64,000 nt of DNA from Ilex aquifolium. Taxonomy: Eukaryota > Streptophyta > Magnoliopsida > Aquifoliales > Aquifoliaceae. Where the stretch lies: NCBI GenBank assembly GCA_951799425.1, contig OX637398.1, positions 5,017,501 to 5,081,500 of the forward strand, given 5' to 3'. How positions within the stretch are numbered: position 1 is the stretch's first letter; each line of letters starts with the position of its first letter. A model generated the notes under the pieces. That model did not search any database and was not told the origin of the DNA. It saw only the letters and a program-made list of their open reading frames with translations. This document shows positions 48,274 to 58,104 of this stretch, piece after piece. The position numbers and the translations under genes are program-made.

Positions 48274-49036
48274 TATAATTTATATATATATGTATATATA
48301 CGTATATATATAAATTCGTATATTATATATATATATATATATAAGAACTTTAATATTCTATATTTGTATATCCTCCCTTGATTCATGCGAATTTTTTTTG
48401 GAACTTTAATATTCTATATTTGTATGTCCTCTCTTGATTCATGCGAATTTTTTTTGGAAAGTGATTTTGTTTTCAAATTATATTTAATGCACCTTGATTC
48501 ATGCGTTTTTTTTTTTTTGGAAAGTGGTTTTATTTTCAAATTTATTTAATATCCGGAATAGTGTAATAGTGTAACAATAACAGTGTAACAATAAAAGTGT
48601 AACAGTGTAACAAACTATATACACAAAATATTGTACTATTACATTTTGTTAAACATATATTTTCACATAATTTCATTCAAAACAGTCCATCTCCGTTTAG
48701 AATTTATTACCACATGCACAAAGTGTAACAATAAAAGTGTAATAGTGTAACAATAACTGTTACACTGTTATTGTTACACTGTTACACTTTTATTGTTACA
48801 CTATTATACTATTTCGGATATTAAATTAATTTGAAAATAAAATTACTTTCCAAAAAAAAAACGGCATGAATAAAGGTGTATTAAATATAATTTGAAGACA
48901 AAATCACTTTCCAAAAAAAATTCGCATGAATCAAGGGAGGATATACAAATATAGAATATTAAAGTTCTAAAAAAAATTCGCATGAATCAAGGGAGGATAT
49001 ACAAATATAGAATATTAAAGTTCTCATATATATATG

Positions 49037-49078
<42 letters not shown>

Positions 49079-49352
49079 CTTGTTTGAATTTGTATATATA
49101 TTCAAACAAGTATATACACGAATTTAATGCACCACTTTCCCATAAAACTAAGAGATGTTTAATGCACCACTTTCCAAAGAAAATATACATGGATCAATGG
49201 AGGACAAAAATGTCACAAAAAAATCAATAAAATTCAAATAATGTACTTAGATACAAATAAGTATCAAAATTAAAGACTTAATTACCCAACATTTTTTTCT
49301 GTGTACTTTTTTACAATTAAGTCTAATTTGATGTACCCCTTCCAATTTCCCC
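48001..49352. mobile_element. 1.35-kb foldback Mutator-like element with 9-bp TSD
   Basis: The element is flanked by a perfect 9-bp duplication TAAGATTAA (47992-48000 and 49353-49361). It starts GGGGTTTTTGGAAGCCGGTA and ends with the approximate complement, TACCCCTTCCAATTTCCCC. The inverted arms run several hundred bases and carry inner duplications of a unit with GATTCATGCGAATTTTTTT. The centre has GTGTAACAATAA-type repeats. It encloses (TA)n at about 48205-48345 and (TG)n at 49045-49075. No coding capacity. Confidence 0.87.
49045..49075. repeat. (TG)n microsatellite
   Basis: About 15 TG units within the right arm of the foldback element. The matching left arm has only TA repeats, so the tract expanded after insertion. 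Confidence 0.9.
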
Positions 49353-49533
49353 TAAGATTAATATGTTCTACATGGAATAGGCCTGCCAAGTGGCCCGACC
49401 CATGGGAGACAGGGAAGGAAGGGGTAACGGTGGATGAACATTTTGTTAGGCTAGTTCTTCTAAGCCTTCTATTGAGTATAAGGATAAAAGGCAAAATGGG
49501 CCTAGACCATGAGACTAATATAATTATCCATGT

Positions 49534-49647
49534 GTCCCTTCGGGGACATCCGATAAAATTGGAATGATACAGAGAAGATTAGTATGGTCCCTGTGCAAGA
49601 ATGACACGCACAAATCGAGAAATGGTCCAAATTTAAAAAAAAAAAAA
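49534..49647 (+). pseudogene. U6 snRNA retropseudogene with poly(A) tail and 16-bp TSD
   Basis: The segment begins GTCCCTTCGGGGACATCCG and contains ATACAGAGAAGATTAG, GACACGCACAAATCGAGAAA and TGGTCCAAATTT, so it is a full-length U6 snRNA copy. Instead of the U6 T-run it has an A13 tail. The 16-bp direct repeat ATATAATTATCCATGT flanks it (49518-49533 and 49656-49671). It carries at least four C-to-T or G-to-A changes compared with plant U6 (for example AGTATGGTCC), as expected from methylated cytosine decay. There is no USE/TATA U6 promoter in front. This is a LINE-mobilised RNA copy, not a working gene. Confidence 0.93.
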
Positions 49648-49671
49648 TTATATATATATAATTATCCATGT

Positions 49672-50117
49672 AGAAATGATTTAAGTACCTTGAATTGGAA
49701 AAATAATTGGGGAAAATAATTGGATTTAAGAAGGTTTTTAACCTCAAATTATAAAAGAGTCGAATTTGAACTATGTTTGGCTCAACTTGAGAAAGTTATT
49801 ATCCCGAAATAATTCAAAATTTGTCGCAAAATAACTCCTATAAATTATCTTTAAATAGTTTGGAATACAAAATTGAGGAGATTCTTGTTCAGAAATTGAT
49901 TGTTTTACTTTTAGTATTTTGATTGGAAATTGATTAGTAAGCTTTAGAATTTATTTTTTAATAATTTTTGGTGAGAAATTAGGCTTTGTTTCGAGTTAAA
50001 TACTCTCCATCTCTTATTAAATCAAACTTGAATTGAATCTAAACTTAATAGTTGAGCACAGCCTGAATGCTCGAAATTAATCATTATAATTAAGTCTAAC
50101 TTAATTATATAAGTAAC
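49672..50117. other. AT-rich spacer, no gene seen
   Basis: Low-complexity AT-rich DNA with no coding or repeat feature that I can name. Confidence 0.55.
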
Positions 50118-50122
50118 GTTAC

Positions 50123-50644
50123 TAATGGGCCTGGTCTAGACCTGAACCAGTTTAGAGGCTCAATCTAGAATTAAAGATTAAGCCCAGCTTAGAGACCTAG
50201 TTTATAAACATAGATTAGGTCCAGAATCGCAGATTAGACCCACTTCAAACATACATGCAAAGCCCACCACAAGATGAAGAAAGTTTAGTTAGAATAGTCG
50301 CGTCATCTTGAGAGACTCGGTCCAAAATTAACACACGAAGAGATCTCCGTGGGACGCGCACATTACCACGTCCACGGAGCTGTCTCGCTTATTACGAGAA
50401 TGACGTCACATCCACCGAACTACCTCACATGTTATAATAATGACGTCTCTCTCATATATCACTCACATATAAACACTGTATCCTCATTAAACAATAAAAC
50501 ACTTAGGTCACCGTAGTCTTTCATAGTGGAATAGGTCATTCTGACCAAACCACTTAATTGGTGTTTGCTTGTGTTGAGTCTTATTCTTAATTGCTACATT
50601 AAATATTTGATAGATGGTGTATAAACACATTTTATACATTATCA
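50123..50644 (+). mobile_element. Solo LTR, 522 bp, same group as 10.97 kb
   Basis: It starts TAATGGGCCTGG (decayed TGATGGGCC) and ends ACATTATCA. The flanks are GTTAC (50118-50122) and ATTAC (50645-50649), a duplication with one change. The signature GTGGAATAGGTCATTCTGACC and CAAACCACTTAATTGGTG matches other LTRs here. A TATA-like CATATAAACAC lies at about 50465. No internal region remains. Confidence 0.75.
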
Positions 50645-50649
50645 ATTAC

Positions 50650-52200
50650 TTAGATTTAAAATATTAATATTATTTATTTAATTTCATTAATTATTATTAT
50701 TAATTTAATTAAAATTAATTACTTACTCAATGATTATGCTGAATGAAATCATGCAAATATTTTAAATCAGGATTTCTTTAATCATAATCAAGCTCGAAAA
50801 GCAGTCCAGTCAAAGCACAGACCAGATACGTACAGTCAAAGCAAAACCTGTCACGGTCAATTGCACAGCTGGCACCTTTTGTGAGAATATTGCTTAAAAG
50901 GGACCCCAAGAAAGGCATATTCCCCATAATTTCTCGAATTTCCAAATTTGCAGAATAAAAAATACTTATTGATATTCGGTATTTTGGATATTTCGAGATG
51001 TGCCCCTGCCCATTCCCGGTCCTCCGGTGGGGATAATTTGGACTTTAGAGAAAAAAAAAAAGGGGCAGCCTTTTTTACTGCGTGCGGGCACCTTGTCTCA
51101 TCAAAAGACGAATTTCTCCTTGATTTTTTTTCTCGTTAATCCATGAAGAATTTATAATCTTTTTTCTGACCTAAAAAAGTGACCAAGTAGGAAGAATAGT
51201 AAAAAAATTGTAAGAATGAATTTAGAGGAATTTTTTAGATTAGTTCTAATTTTTTTTACTAGATATCAAAATATGATCAATATGTTCGAATTAGTTTAAT
51301 GGTTGAATAAGCAAAGAGTCACAAATTGACACTAATTGAGTTTGAATCTTGTTGATATATAAAACTCGGGTTTAATTAATACTCATATTTTGTGATTCAG
51401 TGTGCATGTTCGAGATTTTGCACTGTAGCCATAGATTAAAATATGTGATTATAATGATTATTTATGACAAAAAAATAACGACGATAATTTTTACAACCAG
51501 ATCTCACTATAGAATTGAAGAGATGAAATAAATAAAAATTAATTAAGGTCAAGTTCAAATTGTATTAATTTAACTTTGAAAGTTCATAATAGAGTGGTAT
51601 TTAATTAATTTATTTTCTTATAACTCTTACAAGTCACCAATTAGATAAATTACACTAAATTTTATATTTTTCATACATCAAAACAATTGCAGCGTATTAG
51701 TTAAGTACGAAAATCATATTCAAAAAAATAATAAATAGAACTAAAAAATTAAATTGTAGGTTTATTGAGTCGCTAGAGGTATTAGATAAAGATATCATGT
51801 GCATGTTCCATTTATTGTTTTAGAATTTTTGGGCATTGAATTTACACAAATGAAGCATATTTGTGAGTAGCAAAATTAGAAAAAAAAAATAGACATTCTC
51901 ATATCAAGCTATACTTATAATGAATTTATAAAAAAGAACAAAAAGGAAAAAAAGAAAAAAGAAATGGACTTTATCAAGGGTTTAAGTGTCATTTGAGTTT
52001 TCTTAAACAATGTCAAAATAGGAAAGTTAAACCGAAAGGTTACGGCGGCAGGTGATATTACTGCACCTGCGGTGCGCGAGCCGAGGGTTTAGTTACCGGC
52101 TGCAACCCGCTATCCGGTAACTGGATTTTTTCAAAATAAAAATATTTCCATTTAGTTCCCTTTTAGTTTTCTAATTTTTCAGTGAAGGGTCCTCCATTAA
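50650..52200. other. Spacer and distal promoter of the U-box gene, no gene seen
   Basis: AT-rich DNA. A SINE-like sequence is possible at about 51280-51440 (GTTTAATGGTTGA then GAGTTTGAATCTTG). CG-richer DNA starts at about 52030 and holds a short palindrome. No gene is seen. Confidence 0.5.
52091..52122. promoter_or_regulatory. 9-bp inverted repeat upstream of the U-box gene
   Basis: AGTTACCGG and CCGGTAACT are perfect inverse copies 14 bases apart, in a CG-rich patch about 190 bp upstream of the predicted leader intron. It could be a palindromic factor-binding site or a hairpin. Function is unknown. Confidence 0.4.
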
Positions 52201-52282
52201 CAACTGCCCCGAGAAAGAAGAACTCAGAAGAGGGAGACTTCGAAGGGGATAGTCCTTTCACTCCTCAGTCCTCTCTCTTGTG

Positions 52283-52466
52283 GTATGACCTCCAATCTCT
52301 TTGACTCCTCAAATGTTTAGCCTTTTATGGTCTGTTTCTTAATAGCTCTGCTCAATTTCTTCTATAGTTTGTTGTGTAGATCTTTGGTGAGTCTGTTTTT
52401 TTTTTTGTTTTTTTTATTCTTTTCTATAGCCCTGCTGTAGGGTTGATGATTCAACCCTTTTTGCAG
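52283..52466 (+). other. Putative 5' UTR intron of the U-box gene
   Basis: A donor TTGTG|GTATGA and acceptor CCTTTTTGCAG bound a T-rich 184-bp stretch in the leader. Downstream, before the main ATG, is at least one short upstream frame (52520-52582, 20 codons). Evidence is splice consensus only. Confidence 0.5.
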
Positions 52467-52786
52467 GTTGAGTAGGAAGTGAACTTTGATTTTAGAGAAG
52501 AGCACTGATTGTATCCAATATGACGTGCATTATGATAGTGATGAGTCTTTTGACCACAAAAAGAGAAAGTCATATAAAGTGAGTGAGAGAGAGTATTTTG
52601 CCTTCGAAAGAGAGTATTGTTGCCTTTGGTTGTCAATGAAGAGAGATACTTCGTGGAATGCTTATTCCTCCTTTATCCTTTTGCACACATTCGTTATGTA
52701 ATGTGCTTTCTTGAAGGGTTTTGGGTGTGGATATTTCTCCAAGGCTCTTTGCCATTGGGTAGTTTTTGACTCACAGGGCCGCCAAA

Positions 52787-54136
52787 ATGCCTATGTTTCA
52801 GCCTTCCAAGAGGGATGTGCTTGTTGGGTTTGAAGGTAGTGGAAATGGGCAAGTTCTGGATCTGGATACTGCAGTTAAAGATGGGGTTTTGGGTGGTGTT
52901 AGAGGCGGCAGTTTTGGCGGTGGAGTTGGAGAGAAATTGGATCTCAAGAAGATGATTGAAGAGCTTGATTTACCAGAAGTTCCATCGGTGTTTATTTGCC
53001 CCATTTCTCTTGAAACCATGCAAGATCCAGTAACCCTTTGCACTGGACAGACCTATGAAAGGTCCAACATTCTCAAATGGTTCAGCTTGGGGCATTACAC
53101 TTGTCCCACTACAATGCAAGAGCTTTGGGATGAGTCGATTACGCCAAATAAGACCCTTTACCATTTAATTGATACTTGGTTTTCACAGAAGTACTTGCAA
53201 ATGAAGAAGAGATCAGAAGATGTGCACGGAAGGGCATCGGAGCTTCTCGACACGCTGAAGAAGGTGAAGGGTCAGGCTAGAGTTCAAGCCCTGAAGGAGC
53301 TACAGATAATTGTAGCAGCTCATGCCACTGCTAGAAAAACTGTGATTGATGAAGGTGGGGTAGTTGTACTGTCATCTCTACTGGGTCCATTTACATCACA
53401 TGCTGTTGGCTCTGAAGTTATTGCAATTCTTGTGAATTTGATCTTCGATTCAGAATCAAAAACAAATTTGATGCAACCTGCGAAGATTTCGTTAATGGTG
53501 GACATGTTGAATGAAGGATCAATTGAGACCAAAATCAATTGTATGCGGTTGATTGAAATCTTGATGGAGGAGAAGGATTTTCAATCAGAACTTGTCTCGA
53601 GCCATAGTTTATTGGTTGCTTTGATGAGGGCTGTGAGGGACAAGAGGCACCCAAATGGTAACTTACCCGGGCTTAGTCTACTCAAAACAATATGCTTACA
53701 TAAGCATATCAGGAACTTAGTTGTGTGTATTGGAGCTGTCCCTCAATTGGTTGAATTGTTACCTGGTTTGAATCCTGATTGCTTGGAACAGGCCCTACTC
53801 ATTTTGGATGCCCTGTCCTCTATACCGGAAGGGAGATTAGCTTTGAAGGATTGTTCAAATACTATACCTAATGCGGTGAGACTAATAATGAGAGTTTCAG
53901 AAAGCTGTACACAATATGTTCTGTCAATCTTGTGGTCTGTATGCAAACTTTCCCCAGATGAATGTTCATCGATAGCTGTGGATGCGGGTCTTGCAGCAAA
54001 GCTCCTCCTCGTTATCCAGAGTGGCTGCAATCCAGTATTGAAACAGCGGTCTGCAGAGCTCTTGAAGCTTTGTAGTCTAAATTATTCAGATACGATATTC
54101 ATTTCCAAGTGCAAGCTTACGAGAACAATCCAATGA
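52787..54136 (+). CDS. PUB30: U-box/ARM repeat E3 ubiquitin ligase, PUB30/PUB31 class
   Basis: A single exon of 449 residues. The start MPMFQPSKRD matches the family; the in-frame codon at 52766 is leader. A short N-terminal segment has VLDLDTAVKDGVLGG. The U-box spans about 66-137 (VFICPISLETMQDPVTLCTG, QTYERSNILKWF, CPTTMQEL, PNKTLYHLI). Several ARM repeats follow (about 160-440), Leu-rich, with VIDEGGVVVLSSLL and AVPQLVELLPGLNPDCLEQA. The U-box recruits the ubiquitin-charged E2, the ARM region binds substrate. Arabidopsis PUB30 is reported in salt stress responses. It could equally be the PUB31 co-orthologue. The gene looks intact. Confidence 0.94.
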   Translation: MPMFQPSKRDVLVGFEGSGNGQVLDLDTAVKDGVLGGVRGGSFGGGVGEKLDLKKMIEELDLPEVPSVFICPISLETMQDPVTLCTGQTYERSNILKWFSLGHYTCPTTMQELWDESITPNKTLYHLIDTWFSQKYLQMKKRSEDVHGRASELLDTLKKVKGQARVQALKELQIIVAAHATARKTVIDEGGVVVLSSLLGPFTSHAVGSEVIAILVNLIFDSESKTNLMQPAKISLMVDMLNEGSIETKINCMRLIEILMEEKDFQSELVSSHSLLVALMRAVRDKRHPNGNLPGLSLLKTICLHKHIRNLVVCIGAVPQLVELLPGLNPDCLEQALLILDALSSIPEGRLALKDCSNTIPNAVRLIMRVSESCTQYVLSILWSVCKLSPDECSSIAVDAGLAAKLLLVIQSGCNPVLKQRSAELLKLCSLNYSDTIFISKCKLTRTIQ

Positions 54137-54514
54137 GTGCATTTTCTATGGTCTTTTCCACCAATTGGCTGCCCCCTTCGTTACTCACAGGAAGGGGGTT
54201 GAAGAGGGCTACAAAGCTGAAGCATTACTCTCAGACCAGTTTAATCATGCACCATGCGTTCTGAGGTACAATTTTGATCTCCTGTATATACTCAGAGGCT
54301 TCAATTCCAGCTATTGATTAAAAATGGCAAGACATAGTGTGGACATAATCATACCTGGTCTCCTGTAAAGTTCACTTTTCCACAGCCGAATCTATGCTTG
54401 TTTCAGGTGGGGAATTTGCATCAAGCGGTTGGGGCTTGCAATTTCAATTCTAATTACCTGGTTCTATTTGGGGTTCCAGGGGCTCCCATTTTTTTTTTCT
54501 TTTGTTTTTTTTTT

Positions 54515-54533
54515 GGGGGGGGGGGGGGGGGGG
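54515..54533 (+). repeat. G19 homopolymer after a T-rich tract
   Basis: A T-rich stretch runs into 19 G bases, about 380 bp after the U-box gene stop, perhaps in or just beyond its 3' UTR. From 54137 to 54698 there is no other gene. Confidence 0.9.
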
Positions 54534-54698
54534 TCTTCGGCCTTTTGACATCAATTGAATATGTCCAATGAAATTCACGGAACTACTTTTGAATATCTCT
54601 ATCATCTTCGGTATGATATCTGATCATACTAAAAATTATCCAAGGTTAAACTCGGCTCAAAAATTGCTTAGAGACATGCCTCCAAGAGGGGGCCTGAA

Positions 54699-55201
54699 TG
54701 ATGACGTCAGAATTTGGGTTTAGTTCGAGACAACTAAAGTCGGGTGAACGAGCTGAGGTCTCAATCCCTAGCTGTCCAGCTTGTGACCTCAGCTCAGACC
54801 TCCTAGCTCGGGAATCCCATATTTGGGGACAGCACCAACGTGACCCTCGTGAACACTACGATAGCGGACAACTCACACCTTTTAGAAGGGTACGTCATGC
54901 TTAAGAAATGTAATATCTAACGGCCAAATATTCCATCACATGAGTCGTAACAATCTCAAAAGATTCACGCAGATTATGCAAAGATCATACTCTTACACAT
55001 TATAAAGGATCGAATATCTATAAATTGACTTTCAAGAGCATTATATCGTCTTTACCAAACAATAAAAAACTGCTCTAGAAGCAAAAGACTCAATTAGAGT
55101 AGACTAATTAAACTTTCAAGTTAATGAGTCATTATAAATCTCTTGCTGTCTGTTGATTTTTATTCTCTGTTATTATCTTTGTGTTGATTGTTTAACCATC
55201 A
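54699..55201 (+). mobile_element. LTR-like sequence, 503 bp, probable solo LTR
   Basis: It begins TGATGACGTC and ends AACCATCA. Middle landmarks TACGTCATGC, TTAAGAAATGTAA, AACGGCCAAATATTCCATCA and a TATA-like CTATAAATTGAC are shared with the 24.8-kb LTR. No target duplication is evident, so it may be truncated or old. No internal region adjoins. Confidence 0.55.
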
Positions 55202-55210
55202 AAAATCTAA

Positions 55211-55721
55211 TGGTCCGTTTGGTACGAAGGATGGAAAGTGGGAAGGAAGGAAAAGTGGAAGGAATAAACTTTACATCCATGAAGGAAAGAAAGTTATTTT
55301 CTCTCCTTTTTGTTTGGTAGGAGGGATGAAAAATAGAAAAGATATATTTTCCATCGTTTGGTATTAGATGAAAAATGAAAGGAAAGGAAAACCATACATA
55401 CCCAATTTTACAATTCTACCCTTTAAATATATTAAGTCATTTTATTTGTTTGCTGTTTTGAGAAGTGAGTTTTATTAGAAGGGAACAAAGGGCAAAAAAG
55501 TAAAATTATCAGTCAAAGGTCAAATTTTGTTGGCTTCTTCTCATTTTCCGCCCATTTTTGGGGGGAAAATAAATTGTGGGCGGGAAGGAAAAGCCTTCCC
55601 TCCAATTTTCCTTTCCATCACCCTTTCCTTCCATACCAAACAATGGAAAGTTTTTCCATCCACCCCATTTTCCTTCCCCCATTTTCCATCCACCCCATTT
55701 TTCATCAAAACAAACAGACCA
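55211..55721. mobile_element. 511-bp TIR element (PIF/Harbinger-like)
   Basis: The ends TGGTCCGTTTGG and its near-complement CAAACAGACCA are flanked by TAA on both sides (55208-55210 and 55722-55724). Both subterminal parts are rich in GGAAGG/CCTTCC repeats in inverse orientation. There is no coding capacity. It sits 9 bp beyond the LTR end at 55201. Confidence 0.8.
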
Positions 55722-55724
55722 TAA

Positions 55725-56455
55725 TAGTTCAGACGAGATATTCTAATAAATTTCATTAACGTCGTTTGCTCATCTTCAATTCATTTTTACTTTTTAAGCC
55801 CCAAACTCACCGCGTAAATTACACCACCACTCTCATTTGCACATACCAATTTTTGAGAATATGATTTTGTTGCCAGCGAGAAGTGGGTGGGAGAGAGGGA
55901 GGGAGGGAGGGAGAGAGAGAGACGCTGCAGGGTTGTTGCTTCACTGGATGTGCAGTGCAGCTGCTATTTTTGGAATGACTATTGATAACTATGTGAACAT
56001 GGTGTACTTTCTTTATCCTATTGCAGAAGTGTCAAAAGTTTTGAGGACAGGTCTCCTTGTTACTTCAGAATCAATCAGTGCTGTCATGAAAAGAAAGAAA
56101 AGAAAGCTCAGAGCTTTTCCTGAATTGGAGCATTAAATTGCTATTTGATATGAGTGGGACTTCACTACAAAACAAAAAATTTTAAGCTGTCATTCCTGAG
56201 TGCAAGCAATGTTTCTGGCGAAACATGTGAGCTGCAAAATTTAAGATTAAAGTTTTATAATTAACGAGTTGTCTACTGTATACCAATTTTATTTTTTTTA
56301 ATATTATATCGATATTTTATCACAAAGAAATAAGTTGTCAGATTTTATCTTTCAAATAAGAATTATTTAACAGTTAAATTGGTATCATTTATGGATAAAA
56401 ACTTATTTAAATGAAGTCGAGCATAGTCAAATCGAATCAATCAAGGAAAAAGGAC
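55725..56455. other. Spacer, no recognised gene
   Basis: A GGGAGG/GAGAGA tract lies at about 55890-55922. A 99-codon frame at 55837-56136 (including IDNYVNMVYFLYPIAEVSKV) has no recognised domain and is not called. Confidence 0.45.
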
Positions 56456-57075
56456 TGATGATACACAAAAATATATTTATGCACAATCAACAGTCAAGTA
56501 TGTAATACAGAGTAATTAATGAAGCAATGAATGATAAAAGACAGTGATTGGGTCAACACGAGCAATACACAGATTTATAATAGTTCGATCAATGTGACTT
56601 ACTCTACTTTGAAGGCGGCGACGGTGGCTGAAGAACTTTTATTAATAAAGTAGAAGGTGTGTAAGAGAGAACAAACGTAAGCTTTAAGAGATGTTAGATA
56701 GTTTTGAGAGAGATAGTTATATAAAAGGTGTGTAGAAATATGCAGAGGTGTGTAGAGATGCACCTCTCATGTGGAGAGACTTATAATTTATAGGCACAAA
56801 GCCTTAGTTGGGCGTGAAGGGATAGGTGACTAATTCTTCAGTTTAGATAGCTATAGCTAAGGATAGATACAATTAGTGATAGTTTTGATCTTCGAGTAGT
56901 GGATATCCCGGTAATTACTCCTCATGCGCGTTGATCTTCTGGGTCTCTTGAATTTTGGATTTGGCTGAATTTATGAGTTGGACTCGACCTACTTTGTAGC
57001 TAATTTGGGCTTGTCCTATTAATTTGGCCTAATCCAATTAAATTAAAGACGATGAGATTCGAACCTACAATCTTA
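56456..57075 (-). mobile_element. LTR, minus orientation, same group as 10.97 kb
   Basis: The minus strand ends ...GTATCATCA at 56456. It carries the signature GTAAGTCACATTGATCG in reverse, a TTAATAAAAG poly(A)-type signal and GCCCAAATTAGCTACAA, matching the 10.97-kb LTR (GCCCAAATCAGCTACAAG). AGGAC flanks 56451-56455 and 57076-57080, but the start near 57045-57075 has diverged (no TGATG), so this boundary is uncertain. A tRNA-like GGTTCGAATCTCATC lies at 57043-57063 on the minus strand. Confidence 0.6.
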
Positions 57076-57535
57076 AGGACCAACAACGATGACAATTAAT
57101 CCAACCCCTAACCTTTGCTTTGAACATGTTTGCATAAACTAAAATCTAGGTTTCAGCACAAGATGCAGGAAGATTTTTGGGTGGTTGCAACTTGGAGAAA
57201 GTGGGTAAATTATTAACCTTTGAATGATGGTCCATGTGGTTTGAAGCCTCCAAGTCACTTGGAGTAAGTTCTTTTTATTTATTTAATTTCTCAAGTTTAG
57301 TCCTCCATCTTCTTCATATTCTCTTAAATTAATAACAAACACAGAAGAAGAAGTGCATAAATTATTGTTCTTACACGTTGGTATCTCCAAAACTGTGGTT
57401 CCCTCTGTGAATTTGAGTACTGCCTTTAATTAGAGCATATGTCCATGGGTGAGGAGGCAGCTCGATTATAACTCAGCTACAGATCTAGATCTTTCTAGAA
57501 GGTAAGTATTTGTTTGTTTTTCTATTAATGGCACT

Positions 57536-58099
57536 TGATGATGTATTTAGCACAATAGAGTTGAAATAGGAAATTGATGGGCACTGAGTAATTCAGTCTA
57601 AGCTGTTAGGTTCTTTAAGATTTGGACTAGGGATTAGGAACTATCACATAGAGTTTATAATGCCAGTTCGGGAGTTTGGTTAATCCACTTTCAAGGGAGT
57701 TTCTTACTCCTGAGACTTATATTGATAAGAAATCAGATTACAAAATGTTTATTTAAGCTACAATGACTTGTCTGTCTATTGTTGGGGGTTATGCCCCTTA
57801 TTTATAGTTGATCCTGAGCTTTGCTTGATTTTCAGCGAGATCTTTGCTCTTCCTTGTAACGGTTGCCACTACCTTACAACGGTTGTGGAGGGTGTTGGGG
57901 CAGTTGCGACTCTTCTGTCTGGATGTGCGATAGTTACTATCTGGGTGGCGCTTGGGTGGAAGCTAGCTTGAAACGCGATTGCAGGGATAGGAGGTCTGAC
58001 CTCGAGCTTCATAGACATCTAAAGCGGGCTGGGCTCCAATCTAGGAAATCATGACCTTAATTACCGAGCTCATCCTTAAGCATATTTAAGGTATCATCA
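57536..58099 (-). mobile_element. Solo LTR, 564 bp, minus orientation
   Basis: The ends are TGATGATGTATTT and AAGGTATCATCA, so both strands read TGATGAT...ATCATCA. Flanks GCACT (57531-57535) and ACACT (58100-58104) differ by one base. In minus orientation there is a TATA box (CTATAAATAAGGGGC) midway. Open frames inside are artefacts. The sequence differs from the 10.97-kb LTR group, so it is a second LTR family. Confidence 0.7.
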
Positions 58100-58104
58100 A
58101 CACT

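Noticed and set aside
49534-49634. Functional U6 snRNA gene
   Set aside because: It has an A-tail instead of a T-run, flanking 16-bp repeats, several substitutions and no USE/TATA pair in front.
55837-56136. 99-codon frame with a GA-rich start
   Set aside because: The first part is a GGGAGG repeat and the rest has no known domain; a real exon is possible but not supported.
57768-58054. Cys/Gly-rich frames
   Set aside because: They are within the solo LTR at 57.5-58.1 kb.
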